DNA of 64,000 nt from Blastopirellula sp. J2-11 (GCF_024584705.1 NZ_CP097384.1:6200001-6264000), one strand, 5' to 3'. Positions 51,677 through 60,761 are shown, counted from the first letter of the stretch. The notes: a model not told the origin generated them from the letters alone. Numbers and translations: made by a program.

Positions 51677-53368
51677 ATGTTTGATTTGTTCGTCCGTGAT
51701 ACGCAATCGAACCGCCGTATGCGTCGTTCCTTGGAAGTCGGCCAATCTTTTTTGATCGGACGCACCACGGAGCCGTTTGCGGCGCAATGGGATGGAAAAA
51801 TTTCGTCGCAACATGCCGAAGCGACCTGGGATGGACGCGTACTTCATATCCGCCGCCTAGCGACGGCCACCAATCCGATCTTTTTTGAAGGGCGCGTGAC
51901 CGAATCGGTAAACGTCGCTCCGCGCCAATATTTTGTGATCGGGCGAACCGAGTTCCATGTCGTTCCCCATGAAGTCGATGCGACGATCGACTCTCCTCGT
52001 CCGCAAGCGGAAGTCACTTTGGCGCCGGCCCGGTTACAAGCGGCGCCTTTTCGTGTCGCCGGAGAACGGATTGACGCAATCTCAAAATTAGCGAGCGAAG
52101 TTTCAGCCGCGGCGAGTGACGAGCAGTTGGCGGCGCGCACGCTGGAAGTGGTTCTGAAAGGAATTCCACACGCCAAAGGCGCCGCGATTTTTGAAAAGCG
52201 GGGAGATCCGATCATTACCGCGGCGATTCATCTGCGTGACGATCATGTGCCGATGACCCCCAGCGCGAAGTTGATCTTGCAAACGCTCAAAAGTCGCGAG
52301 TGCACTATTCATGTTTGGGAAAAAGGGGACGAGCCCTCGGAAGGGATCACCGTTGATCCCCACGCCGAGTGGGCGCTGGGTGCGCCGATTGGGGCGCTTC
52401 CCGCCGTCTTGTACGTCTCTGGCGTTAGTCCGCGCTTGATCGGTCAAGCGACCGAAGTCGCGACGCTGCAAGATGACCTGAAGTTCACGCTGTTAGCAGC
52501 GGCTACCTATGGAAACTTACTCAACGCGCGCGAATTGCAAAAACGGCAAACTTCGTTCGCTCAATTCTTTTCTCCCAGTTTGCAGCAATTGTTGGAGCAG
52601 GATGATTGGGAAAGTTTGTTGCAGCCGCGAATCGCGGATGTCACCGTCTTGTTTTGCGATCTGCGCGGCTTTAGTCGACGCGCCGAACTCCAACGTGATC
52701 GTCTCTTGCAACTGTTGGACGAAGTGAGTGACGCGATTGGCATGATGACCGCGGCGATCCTGGATCACGGCGGCGTGATCGGCGACTTTCATGGAGACGC
52801 CGTGATGGGTTTTTGGGGTTGGCCTGTCGCAAAGGAGGATGACGCGTCGGCCGCGTGTCGCGCGGCGCTGCAAATTCTCGATGCGGCCGATCGCGACGGT
52901 CGCTATCGCGTAGGGGTCGGACTCGCCTCGGGCAGCGCCGTCGCCGGTAAGATCGGCAGCCAGGATCAAGTCAAGGTGACGACGTTGGGGCCGCCGGTGA
53001 ATCTGGCGTCGCGGCTGGAAAGTCTCAGTAAGCAGTTCGCATCTCCGGTGCTGGTCGATGAAGCGACCGCGATCGCAGCCGGTTGCGAAGATCTCCGTTT
53101 CGAACGGTTACTGAAAGTGCAGCCGGCTGGAATGGAGCAAGCGACGGCTGTCTATGCGCTTTCCTCGTCTGAATCTCCCGCCAAATTTGCCGAAATGGAG
53201 CCGGCGCTCGAAGCGTTTGATCGGGGGGATTGGCGATCTTCGCTTGAAGCTTTTCGTCGCACCGGCGCAGGACATCCGCTCCGCCAATTGATCGAAGCGT
53301 ACATCGCTCAAGTCGGCGAGTCCCCTGACGAAGGCTGGAACGGCGCGCTGCCGATCGATCGCAAATAA
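51677..53368 (+). CDS. FHA-GAF class III adenylate/guanylate cyclase
   Basis: A 563-residue signalling enzyme. An FHA domain is at about residues 15-90 (SFLIGRTTEPFAAQ, KISSQHAEATWDGR). A GAF-like domain (about 125-275) and a class III cyclase domain (about 315-490) follow. In the latter, the metal-binding Asp are in VLFCDLRGFSRR and in GDFHGDAVMGFWGWP. The region KVTTLGPPVNLASRLESLSK is the usual substrate and dimer part. The product is likely cAMP; the base specificity was not determined. The C-terminal tail has helical repeat-like character. The FHA domain would link phosphothreonine signals to cyclic nucleotide synthesis. Confidence 0.9.
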   Translation: MFDLFVRDTQSNRRMRRSLEVGQSFLIGRTTEPFAAQWDGKISSQHAEATWDGRVLHIRRLATATNPIFFEGRVTESVNVAPRQYFVIGRTEFHVVPHEVDATIDSPRPQAEVTLAPARLQAAPFRVAGERIDAISKLASEVSAAASDEQLAARTLEVVLKGIPHAKGAAIFEKRGDPIITAAIHLRDDHVPMTPSAKLILQTLKSRECTIHVWEKGDEPSEGITVDPHAEWALGAPIGALPAVLYVSGVSPRLIGQATEVATLQDDLKFTLLAAATYGNLLNARELQKRQTSFAQFFSPSLQQLLEQDDWESLLQPRIADVTVLFCDLRGFSRRAELQRDRLLQLLDEVSDAIGMMTAAILDHGGVIGDFHGDAVMGFWGWPVAKEDDASAACRAALQILDAADRDGRYRVGVGLASGSAVAGKIGSQDQVKVTTLGPPVNLASRLESLSKQFASPVLVDEATAIAAGCEDLRFERLLKVQPAGMEQATAVYALSSSESPAKFAEMEPALEAFDRGDWRSSLEAFRRTGAGHPLRQLIEAYIAQVGESPDEGWNGALPIDRK

Positions 53369-53574
53369 CAAAGCTGGAGTTGAAAACGAGAGCGTTGCGC
53401 CCGTTTTGAAGATGCGCTCTTGGAAGTCGCCGGCGCCGATTCCTCTTCGTAGCTTCGCCAGCGTAAGCGAGCGACTCTGTTGATTGTCAAGCGAGTCAAA
53501 ATTGGACCGAAGTCCCCCACGCCATTCCATGCCTTTTGTATGTCAAAGCAGTGCGCGGCGAATAGATCGACGAC

Positions 53575-54483
53575 TTACAGCTGCGCCCGGGGGTGCGCTT
53601 TCTCATACGCCTCTTTCAGCCGGGTCGTGCTGACGTGCGTGTAGATTTGCGTGGTGACCAGGCTCTTGTGTCCGAGCAGCTCTTGCACGCTGCGGATGTC
53701 GGCGCCAGCGTCCAATAGATGCGTGGCGAAACTATGTCGCAACGTATGGGGCGACGTGCGCGTATCGAGCCCGGCGATGGCGATATACTTTTCCAGCATC
53801 CGGCCGACGCTGCGCGTGGTTAGGCGATTGCCAAACTTATTGGTGAAGACCGGTTTTTCCTTCGCGGCGGCCGTGCGATCGCTGAGCGTGCGTTTGCGGA
53901 GCCAATCGTGGAGCGCCTTGACGGCGTAGCTGCCGAGCGGTCCCAAGCGTTCTCGTTTTCCTTTACCACGAATGCGGATCAAGCCTTGTTCAGCGTCGAT
54001 GTCGCTGTCGTTCATACCAATCAATTCGCTGACGCGGAGACCGGCGCTATAGGTGGTCTCGAAGATCGCGCGGTCGCGCAGGCCGGCAGCGGTATTGGCT
54101 GGCGGGGCGCTCAGCAGCTTGCTAATCTCTTCGCCGGTCAGAAAGTGAGGGAGCTTCCGCTTGCGGCGCGGGTTGCGGAGCGGTTTGGCCGGGCTGCGGT
54201 CGATCAGTTCTTCGCGCTGGGCGAAGCGAAAGAACGAACGCATCGACGCCAAGCGGCGAGAGACGGTGGTCTCGGTGTAGCCGGCGTCAGAAACGGCGGC
54301 GACGTAACCTCGCAAGTCGAGGGTCGAGACCTCTCCGGTGGTCGCCGGAGAGGCGTACAGTTCTTCGAGATAGTCGACCAGCGCTTCAAGGTCTTCGCCA
54401 TAACTCTTGATGGTCAGGTCAGACGCATTGCGTTCGACCCGAAGGTAGCGAAGGAAGCGGTCGGCGGCGGCTCGCATCTCCAC
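53575..54483 (-). CDS. Tyrosine recombinase, XerC/XerD type
   Basis: A 302-residue integrase-family recombinase. The N-terminal SAM-like DNA-binding part is FLRYLRVERNASDLTIKSYG. The catalytic domain has the first Arg in TYSAGLRVSELIG, the Lys in IRIRGKGKRERLG, the H-x-x-R pair in SPHTLRHSFATHLLDAG, and His then Tyr in LGHKSLVTTQIYTHV. The full set is present, so the enzyme should be active. Length and single-copy surroundings suggest chromosome-dimer resolution rather than a mobile element; no att-like repeats were seen. The start may be GTG 54483 or ATG 54477. A short gene is 13 bases upstream on the same strand. Confidence 0.92.
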   Translation of the reverse strand: MEMRAAADRFLRYLRVERNASDLTIKSYGEDLEALVDYLEELYASPATTGEVSTLDLRGYVAAVSDAGYTETTVSRRLASMRSFFRFAQREELIDRSPAKPLRNPRRKRKLPHFLTGEEISKLLSAPPANTAAGLRDRAIFETTYSAGLRVSELIGMNDSDIDAEQGLIRIRGKGKRERLGPLGSYAVKALHDWLRKRTLSDRTAAAKEKPVFTNKFGNRLTTRSVGRMLEKYIAIAGLDTRTSPHTLRHSFATHLLDAGADIRSVQELLGHKSLVTTQIYTHVSTTRLKEAYEKAHPRAQL

Positions 54484-54496
54484 GGCCGCAGGTTCC

Positions 54497-54796
54497 TTAT
54501 TCGAATTCGTCGAAGTCGAGGTGATCTACGCTGCTAATGTCGATCGCACCATTGGCCGGAAACTCAAAGCGCGGCTTGACAGCGGAGCTAGCAGTGACGC
54601 TCTTTTCTTCCGTTGGAGCCTGAGCCCGAATCTTCTGGCTCAGCACCGCTGCATCGTACCACGAAAAACTAAGTTCCGGGTTCGATGCATAACGACCGAG
54701 CGTGCGCAATGTTTCGGCGCGACGACTGTCGTTAAACATGAAGATATAGCGCTCGGCGCCTTTGACCAGTGCTAGTACGTTAATCTCTTCAGTCAC
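54497..54796 (-). CDS. Small conserved-looking protein of unknown function
   Basis: A 99-residue protein from a GTG at 54796. The first half is alpha/beta-like (INVLALVKGAERYIFMFNDS, RRAETLRTLGRYASNPELSF), and the end is acidic and low-complexity (SSVDHLDFDEFE). It lies just upstream of the Xer-type recombinase gene, 13 bases away, so the two are probably cotranscribed. The lack of known domains leaves the function open. The sequence NDSRRAETLRTLGRYASNPE looks like a recurrent planctomycete segment, but I cannot place it. Confidence 0.6.
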   Translation of the reverse strand: MTEEINVLALVKGAERYIFMFNDSRRAETLRTLGRYASNPELSFSWYDAAVLSQKIRAQAPTEEKSVTASSAVKPRFEFPANGAIDISSVDHLDFDEFE

Positions 54797-54842
54797 GTGC
54801 GGCTCTCTTTCCAGACGCGGCGGGAACAGTTGGCAATAAGCG

Positions 54843-55850
54843 TTATCGGCTTTCGTGCCACCTCAACGCCACTTTCGATTTTCCGGCGCCGCCACGAAGG
54901 GAGAGCATCTCGGTAATATGCGTGTAGCAACAGAATCGAATGAAATCTTCGCTACGATCCAAATAGCCTTGCCACCCGCCGAGACGGGCATCGTCGATAA
55001 AGTCATAGTGGGCTTCTGCCAATGCGGTGAGGTCACTGTCGTTTTCGTCATAGCTGCGAATTTGCGAAATGATCGGGCCATCGTAAGGGAGCAACGGCGG
55101 ACGCTGAATGCTGGGCGGAGGCGGAACAAACCCGCGCGGATCAGGCCAGCCTGCCGGCAATTGCGGTTGTTCTGGCGGACCGCTATCGGCAGGCGTCTCG
55201 CCAATGCTAGCACTGCCGTTGACTTGCGGCGCCGGCGTGTCGTTCAGCTGTTCGGCTAATGGATCAGCGGCAGTTTGCGGCGCTGCTGCAGGCGGAGCGG
55301 TTGCGTGCGGATCAGGAGTTTGCGTTAGCAGTTGTTCTTTGGCGAGCGCGAATTCCGCTTCCCAAACGTGCGATTCAGGAATGTATTCTTCGTCGGCCGT
55401 TCCCCAGGGCAGACCATAGCCCGGCGGGATCGCGTGGAAGCCTGGATTGACGGCGTACCAGTTGATCGCCAGCGTCATCCGCTTGGGATAGTAAGGCGTA
55501 AAGTCGGTGATCGAACCAACGACGACAACATCGACGCCGAGCGTCTCGCCCAGCTTGCGAATCTCGGTCGCGTCGCGGCCGCGGATGCCGGTCGCTTCCA
55601 TCGCACGAATCACGACGCCGACAGGCACGATTTCGAAACCACGGATCCGCTGCAACTGACCGTAGTAGGCGATCGTTACTTCGTCGGCGTTCAGCGTGGG
55701 AGCGTCGCTCTGATTATTGAAAGGAATAATCGCGACTTTGCTGAGCTGCGGAAATGGATTGTGAAATTGCGGCTGGCGCTTCGTCTCGGGAAATGCAGTG
55801 CACCCCGAACCAAGGAAACCAGCTAGCAATATCAACCAGAGCCAACGCAT
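54843..55850 (-). CDS. Lipoprotein with CsgG/TolB-like N-terminal domain
   Basis: A 335-residue lipoprotein: signal ending in lipobox GSGC at about residues 14-17. The first domain has VAIIPFNNQSDAP, YYGQLQRIRGFEIVPVGVV, IRKLGETLGVDVVVVGSITD and MTLAINWYAVNPG, a pattern like the nucleotide-free CsgG or GNA1162-type lipoprotein fold. A Pro/Ala-rich linker follows (about residues 185-265), and the C-terminus has helices (DFIDDARLGGWQGYLDRSED). It is anchored to a membrane facing outward. The neighbours (Xer-type gene, BshB1-type gene) do not help to define a role. Confidence 0.72.
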   Translation of the reverse strand: MRWLWLILLAGFLGSGCTAFPETKRQPQFHNPFPQLSKVAIIPFNNQSDAPTLNADEVTIAYYGQLQRIRGFEIVPVGVVIRAMEATGIRGRDATEIRKLGETLGVDVVVVGSITDFTPYYPKRMTLAINWYAVNPGFHAIPPGYGLPWGTADEEYIPESHVWEAEFALAKEQLLTQTPDPHATAPPAAAPQTAADPLAEQLNDTPAPQVNGSASIGETPADSGPPEQPQLPAGWPDPRGFVPPPPSIQRPPLLPYDGPIISQIRSYDENDSDLTALAEAHYDFIDDARLGGWQGYLDRSEDFIRFCCYTHITEMLSLRGGAGKSKVALRWHESR

Positions 55851-55997
55851 TTGAATTTGTAGTCGCTTGCAGGTGTGCCCCCCTGCGCGACGATCACCGG
55901 CGCTAGTGCGCAGACGATCTTGTCATTGCTCAGCAATCGGCAAAGTCAACGCAATCGCTTTAGTCGGTTCGCAGAAATTGCGAAAGAAAGCTGCGTT

Positions 55998-56690
55998 TCA
56001 GACCAGCGATTGCATGCTAGCGAGACCGATCGGCTCGCGACTGGTGAACGGCTCGCCATACTTTGTACCGATCACTTTTCCCCAGTAGGAAGCTTCGTCG
56101 CGGAGTTTTTCTAGAAAGGTAGGGGGCTCTGGCGAGCGGCCTTCGACAAACTGGCTGTGATAGCACGCGATCGACGCCGCTTTGCGCTCCCACTGGTCGC
56201 TAATATCGAGCACAAATGCTGGCTGAATCGCCATCTTCAGATGGACGCAGTAATAGTTGTAGATCCGCTCGGGATGAAAAGTCTCGCCGGGCATTTCGGT
56301 TTTCGACAGTTTCGACCAAAACCGAGCCGCATCGACCAATTGCGTCGCGGCCAGGTGATCGGGATGCGCGTCTTCCCAGTAGGGGGCGAACAGCCAACGC
56401 GGCCGAACGCGGCGGAAGACGGTCGCTAGTTGCTCGCGGGCAGCTAGCGTCGGTTCGAGACTGCGATTCGGCAGTCCCAGATTCTCGCGCCAGTCGAGCC
56501 CCAAAATCTCGGTCGCGGCGGCCGTTTCGGCGGCGCGCTTCTCCAGCGAACCAAACGGGGTCGGCTCTCCGCTGGTCAAATCCAAGACGCCGACGCGCAA
56601 GCCTTCGGCTTTGAACTTCAAGATTGCTCCGGCCATGCCGAGTTCGGCGTCGTCGGGATGGGGGGCGACGACTAGTACGTCAAGCTGCAT
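55998..56690 (-). CDS. bshB1: BshB1-type bacillithiol biosynthesis deacetylase
   Basis: A 230-residue PIG-L/LmbE-fold hydrolase. The zinc site is formed by VVAPHPDDAELGMAG (residues 8-22) and the later HPDH in EDAHPDHLAATQLVDAARFW. The stretch VLDLTSGEPTPFGSLEKRAA, then RENLGLPNRSLEP, matches the BshB1 group, which removes acetate from GlcNAc-malate in bacillithiol synthesis. Some planctomycetes are reported to contain parts of this pathway. bshA and bshC are not in the window. Another LmbE-type deacetylase is the main alternative. The start at 56690 is clear. Confidence 0.82.
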   Translation of the reverse strand: MQLDVLVVAPHPDDAELGMAGAILKFKAEGLRVGVLDLTSGEPTPFGSLEKRAAETAAATEILGLDWRENLGLPNRSLEPTLAAREQLATVFRRVRPRWLFAPYWEDAHPDHLAATQLVDAARFWSKLSKTEMPGETFHPERIYNYYCVHLKMAIQPAFVLDISDQWERKAASIACYHSQFVEGRSPEPPTFLEKLRDEASYWGKVIGTKYGEPFTSREPIGLASMQSLV

Positions 56691-56779
56691 TTCTCTTCCA
56701 AGTTGCTATAGCGTCGGGGGGGGCGTTTTGACAGACTCCGCCCCTTCATTCCGGATTACTCGATGTTGGACCACCAACG

Positions 56780-57046
56780 ATGAACCGTCTGACCTTACTC
56801 TCGTTGCTCTTGGCCGCCAACTTCCTAGTTGGATGCCAAACTTGGCGCCCTTGGCGCCAAAAAACGACCGTCGAATCGATGGAGTCGGAATCTGCCGACG
56901 AAAAAGAGGCGCGGACCTCGATGGATTCGGTGACGGAAGAAGTCTCTGGGTTCTCCCAAGCATTCCGCGGAGACGGCGGCGGCGACAGTGGAACCGGCTT
57001 GAGCAGTCGCTCACGCGATATTGAAAAACGACTCGGCTACAAGTAG
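56780..57046 (+). CDS. Small lipoprotein (88 aa)
   Basis: An 88-residue protein with lipobox LVGC after a short signal (LTLLSLLLAANFLVGC). The mature part is acidic and Ser/Glu-rich (VESMESESADEKEARTSMDS), with a Gly-rich stretch and a basic end. It is predicted to be disordered and tethered to the membrane. It converges with the SpoIIAA-like gene ten bases away. No family was recognised. Confidence 0.65.
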   Translation: MNRLTLLSLLLAANFLVGCQTWRPWRQKTTVESMESESADEKEARTSMDSVTEEVSGFSQAFRGDGGGDSGTGLSSRSRDIEKRLGYK

Positions 57047-57056
57047 CGGTTCAACG

Positions 57057-57470
57057 CTAGTTCGATTTGGTCGTCTTGCTGGCGCCGGCTTCGACTGTCG
57101 TATCTCCAAGCAACCAATTGCGCGCCTCTTCCACTGTCCGGAAGAGACCGCCGTTCACTAATGCGCGATTCCTGAGAACTGTCTCGACGAACTTCAACTG
57201 TTCAAATTTATCTGGGTCGGGTGCAACCCACGCAATTCGATGCTTCCAAGTAACGCCGGCCTCTTGGAAGACCTCGATGTGCTTAAAGCTGTCCATCGTC
57301 GACAATTCGCCTTGCGTCTGCGACTGTCCCAAGATGTTGTTGCAGTCATACTTCTGACAAGCGGCGATGATTTTCTTCCACAACGTCATGGAACGCGCAT
57401 AGGAATCGGCGCCTGTCGTGACGACTGAAATATAGTCGCCCATGAACTCGATGAAGTCTTCGTTTTTCAT
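57057..57470 (-). CDS. SpoIIAA-like (STAS-type) protein
   Basis: About 137 residues from the ATG at 57470 (a TTG at 57488 is less likely). The alpha/beta pattern DYISVVTTGADSYARSMTLW, VTWKHRIAWVAPDPDKFEQL and the end LFRTVEEARNWLL resemble SpoIIAA-like STAS proteins, in which a strand-helix repeat binds lipids or partner proteins. The usual central phospho-site is not clear. It has no signal peptide. It converges with the small lipoprotein gene. The family assignment is from pattern only. Confidence 0.55.
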   Translation of the reverse strand: MKNEDFIEFMGDYISVVTTGADSYARSMTLWKKIIAACQKYDCNNILGQSQTQGELSTMDSFKHIEVFQEAGVTWKHRIAWVAPDPDKFEQLKFVETVLRNRALVNGGLFRTVEEARNWLLGDTTVEAGASKTTKSN

Positions 57471-57921
57471 CAACCTGATTCCTTCCAATGCGGTTCGGCG
57501 TCTCCCTGGCTGTTTCGTGCAGAGTTTTCTACTTGCCCGAAACTGTACCTCAACGTTGGGGTAGCTCTGGATGAAGAACGTCGCAATCCGCGGTTTGCCA
57601 ACCCACGCTTTCTGTCAGCCTAAACTACGGATCGCCGCAAATTCAATTCTATGCGACTCCGGTTTACAAAAAAGAGGATAAACGCTCCCAGCCCCATATG
57701 GTTCCCTAATCGCCCCCTAACGGCACTAATTTCCATACGTCGATTTATGCAATTTTGCGCGCCGCTATTCGCTCTTTTTGTTGTTATGGGAGCCTCAAGT
57801 TCTGTTAAATTTATTGCTTTTCATCTAGGTCGCCGATAACCTTTAGCGAGGATGCTGGACTGCACGTTCTCATCATTTTTCTTTTCGTTGCGATATTTAC
57901 CTTTGGTATTGGGTTGCAATC
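57471..57921. other. 451-base intergenic region upstream of cassette 3
   Basis: Divergent promoters are expected here. The last 150 bases are AT-rich (TTTTTCTTTTCG near 57880-57892) and lie directly upstream of the DUF1559 gene. One short frame (57651-57839) has a hydrophobic end but no ribosome-binding site; I did not call it. Confidence 0.45.
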
Positions 57922-58818
57922 ATGCGCCGAAACAGCACGTTCTCATTTAAAAAGTCCGGTTTTACGCTTGTCGAATTGCTCGTTGTGATCGCAATCATCG
58001 GCGTCTTGATCGCTCTGTTGTTGCCGGCGGTGCAGCAAGCTCGCGAGGCGGCTCGGCGGATGCAATGCACCAACAACCTGAAACAATTGACGCTGGCGTT
58101 GCATAACTACCACGATGTCAATCAAAATTTTCCCATGGCCGCCGCTTCTGACAGTGGCCGCATTGGGTTGCTGTGCCGCCTGCTTCCCTTCATTGAGCAG
58201 CAGAATCTGTACGACCAGATCGAATACGGAACTAGCTACCAGGCCAATTTCGATTTGGCCGCATACCGGATCGATGGCTTCTTATGCCCTAGCGGTACGT
58301 TTGAGCAATCAAATTTCCCCGTCGTGGGCGGAGATGAAGAAGATACGTACACGACGCATTACTATGGCAACGCCGGACCGATAGGGACCAACACGCTGAC
58401 CGGCGTCGCCTATCAACAAGACGCAAGCACATTTGGAGCTATCGCAAAGGAAGGTATTTTCTACGCTCGCAACTGTACTTCGTTTCGTGACATCCAGGAT
58501 GGAACAAGCAATACGCTTGGTTTTGGAGAAATCTCCTTTGGGAAATACGTCAACAATCGCGCCTGGACTCGCGGTTCACTTCAATACAATGCAACCAACG
58601 TCGCGTTGTTAGACACCAAGACTCATTCCCAGCCGATCAATTACGGGAAAAACGGCGCATCCCTCTCTTTCAATACCGGCTACGGCAGCGAGCACCCAGG
58701 CGGTGCTAACTTCAGCATGATGGACGGATCGGTCCGCTTTCTTCCCCAGACGATCGACATGACGATCTATCGCGGGATCGCAAGTCGCGCCGGGGGTGAA
58801 GTGAGTTCCGTAAACTAA
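57922..58818 (+). CDS. DUF1559 pseudopilin-like protein (cassette 3)
   Basis: A 298-residue protein. The N-terminus is [20 protein letters not shown], followed by [20 protein letters not shown] and HNYHDVNQNFPMAA. The C-terminal H-x9-DG is HPGGANFSMMDGSVRF. The middle has few Cys (a lone FLCPSG), unlike the other members, which have CPSD plus further Cys pairs. The nearest relatives in this window are cassettes 4 and 5, downstream. Its lipoprotein partner follows after 35 bases, the shortest gap. Prepilin-peptidase processing and display outside the cytoplasm are expected. Confidence 0.93.
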   Translation: MRRNSTFSFKKSGFTLVELLVVIAIIGVLIALLLPAVQQAREAARRMQCTNNLKQLTLALHNYHDVNQNFPMAAASDSGRIGLLCRLLPFIEQQNLYDQIEYGTSYQANFDLAAYRIDGFLCPSGTFEQSNFPVVGGDEEDTYTTHYYGNAGPIGTNTLTGVAYQQDASTFGAIAKEGIFYARNCTSFRDIQDGTSNTLGFGEISFGKYVNNRAWTRGSLQYNATNVALLDTKTHSQPINYGKNGASLSFNTGYGSEHPGGANFSMMDGSVRFLPQTIDMTIYRGIASRAGGEVSSVN

Positions 58819-58853
58819 GCGGCCTGAAAGCTGCAGATCGGATGGAAGATTAG

Positions 58854-59264
58854 ATGATGCAAAAATCGTATTCCCTACTCGCCGCAGTCTTGGTTGCGAG
58901 CCTGCTGTTGAGCGGTTGCCAACACGAAGAAATCTCGCGACATCGAATTTCCGGCACGGTGACGTACCATGGAAAACCAGTACCCGCCGGCGCGATCTTC
59001 TTCGAGCCGGACGCATCGCAAGGGAACTCGGGCGCTCCGTCCTACGCCCAAATCAAGGACGGCAAGTTTGACACCGCCGCAGATGGAATTGGTTTTATCG
59101 GCGGCCCGCATCTTGTGACGATCGAAGCGTTCGACGGCAAAGTCACCAACGGCTATGCCCCGCAAGGCGCGCCGCTGACCAAAGGCAAGAACTATGTTAA
59201 GAAGTTTGACTTCGCGCAGGGGGATGTCGAACTCGACATCGAGATGACGGAGGTCGTGAAGTAG
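58854..59264 (+). CDS. Small lipoprotein (cassette 3)
   Basis: A 136-residue lipoprotein with lipobox LSGC. The domain follows the same beta plan as the other cassette lipoproteins: HRISGTVTYHGKPVPAGAIF, QIKDGKFDTAADGIGFIGGP and HLVTIEAFDGK. The D-x-x-x-G piece and the GPHLVTI strand replace the GKH of cassette 1. The C-terminus is acidic (VELDIEMTEVVK). A terminator follows 47 bases later, closing the cassette. Confidence 0.83.
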   Translation: MMQKSYSLLAAVLVASLLLSGCQHEEISRHRISGTVTYHGKPVPAGAIFFEPDASQGNSGAPSYAQIKDGKFDTAADGIGFIGGPHLVTIEAFDGKVTNGYAPQGAPLTKGKNYVKKFDFAQGDVELDIEMTEVVK

Positions 59265-59684
59265 CAACTGACTGAAGAGCAGCAGGCTCGATCACAAAAC
59301 CAAGATTTTGCAAGGGTCCCGCCAAAGGGCCCTTTTTTTATTTCGAAATCTCGAAAATAAAGTCCGGAAACACAAGCTACGGCCAATGTGTTAACCAGCG
59401 TTTTTCACGCAAAAATGCGTGGTCCAATTGTGTGCTGATCGCTTTCTCGAGCCCAATGGTGGCTCCAAGAATTGCAATTCTTCCCAGAAGCGCTCGATTC
59501 GATCTTTGCAGCAGGATGCCAAGCTGCTAGGCGAACGGATGCATCCCCGTCACTAACCGCCAATTAGGGCATTTGCGGAATCCGCGGCGGTCTCTATTTT
59601 GAAAAACGCTCCAGTTTTCTCTTTATCTGTCGTCGTTTTTTCGACCAGAATTCTCATCTCATTTCGCTCTATCGGGAGTTTTTT
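59265..59684. other. 420-base region between cassettes 3 and 4
   Basis: It contains a terminator at 59312-59339 and then about 340 bases without coding features. Its 3' end is T-rich before the ATG at 59685 (with GGGAG at 59672-59676), and promoter elements are expected there. Confidence 0.5.
59312..59339 (+). terminator. Rho-independent terminator after cassette 3
   Basis: An 8-bp stem with one bulged base (AAGGG-T-CCC at 59312-59320 with GGG-CCCTT at 59327-59334), a 6-base loop and a T-run. Confidence 0.65.
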
Positions 59685-60659
59685 ATGTCTCGAATCTTTC
59701 CATCCTTTGTATCCCGGCGTGGTTTTACGTTGGTCGAACTGCTGGTCGTGATCGCGATCATCGGCGTGTTGATCGCTTTGTTACTGCCGGCGGTTCAGCA
59801 AGCCCGCGAAGCGGCGCGGCGCGCCCAGTGCACCAACAACATGAAGCAGCTGACGTTGGCGACTCACATGCACATGGACACGTATCCCGACTGGTTCCCG
59901 CTGGGCGCAATGAACGGCGCCAACAATCCGACCAAAGTGGAGAACGGCAATTCTTACTCGCGAATCACCTGGCACGTTTTGCTCTGGCCCTTCATCGAGC
60001 AGACCGCGTTGTATGACAACTACGACCTCAATCAGCCGTTTTACGCCACGCCGAACATCGATCAACTGCGCGTTCCCGTCAACGCTTACTACTGTCCTTC
60101 GGATCAGGTCGGCGCCGTTCAAGGCCCCGCGGCGGATCCTACATACTGGCGCGCGATGGGGAACTATGTCGGCAACATGGGCAACACCCATTTGCATCAA
60201 AATGGGGCCGACCAGGCGATCTTCAACGGTTCGCCATTCGGCGTTCGTCACTCCTATCGTATGAGCCAGATAATCGACGGCACTTCCAACACAGCCTGCT
60301 TCTCAGAGATCATCATCGCGTCGGCCAATACGGTGAATGACAACCGCGGGGACATTCTTAACGATGAAGGAAGCCCCGGTTTCATGTCGATCTTGACCCC
60401 CAATTCATCGAGCCCGGACCAATGTCGCCAATGCAAAGCGTCGGCGATGGACGTTAATCACAACGACTATCGCTCGATTCCATGTACCATCGCCGCCGAC
60501 AACTCCGAGATGCAAATCGCCGCGCGGAGCCGTCATCCAGGCGGCGTGATCGTCAGCATGTGCGACGGCTCGGTGCGCTTTGTTGGTGAGACGATCTCGC
60601 AATCGGTATGGCAAGGCGTGTTATCCGGACGCGGCGGCGAAGTAGTTCAGCTTCCGTAG
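59685..60659 (+). CDS. DUF1559 pseudopilin-like protein (cassette 4)
   Basis: A 324-residue protein with N-terminus [20 protein letters not shown] and [20 protein letters not shown]. After the helix it has THMHMDTYPDWFPLGAM instead of the HNYHD of cassettes 1-3. The middle contains YYCPSDQVGAVQ and YVGNMGNTHLHQNGADQAIF, and two Cys in DQCRQCKASAMD. The C-terminus is HPGGVIVSMCDGSVRF. Most of these features are shared with cassette 5, including NSSSPDQC, NDYRSIPC and HLHQ, so the two genes arose by duplication. The lipoprotein gene follows after 102 bases. Confidence 0.93.
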   Translation: MSRIFPSFVSRRGFTLVELLVVIAIIGVLIALLLPAVQQAREAARRAQCTNNMKQLTLATHMHMDTYPDWFPLGAMNGANNPTKVENGNSYSRITWHVLLWPFIEQTALYDNYDLNQPFYATPNIDQLRVPVNAYYCPSDQVGAVQGPAADPTYWRAMGNYVGNMGNTHLHQNGADQAIFNGSPFGVRHSYRMSQIIDGTSNTACFSEIIIASANTVNDNRGDILNDEGSPGFMSILTPNSSSPDQCRQCKASAMDVNHNDYRSIPCTIAADNSEMQIAARSRHPGGVIVSMCDGSVRFVGETISQSVWQGVLSGRGGEVVQLP

Positions 60660-60761
60660 TCCCACACCTTGCTTTCGCCCGTCTCGGCGCGGCGCTGACC
60701 TTCGCGGTTTAGCGCCCCTAGGCAGGCGTTAAACTCCCTTATCTATTTGCGAGGCAATATC

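Noticed and set aside
53575-54483. The tyrosine recombinase as sign of an integrated element
   Set aside because: No flanking direct repeats, no phage or cargo genes and no tRNA next to it; its length and motifs fit a housekeeping Xer protein.
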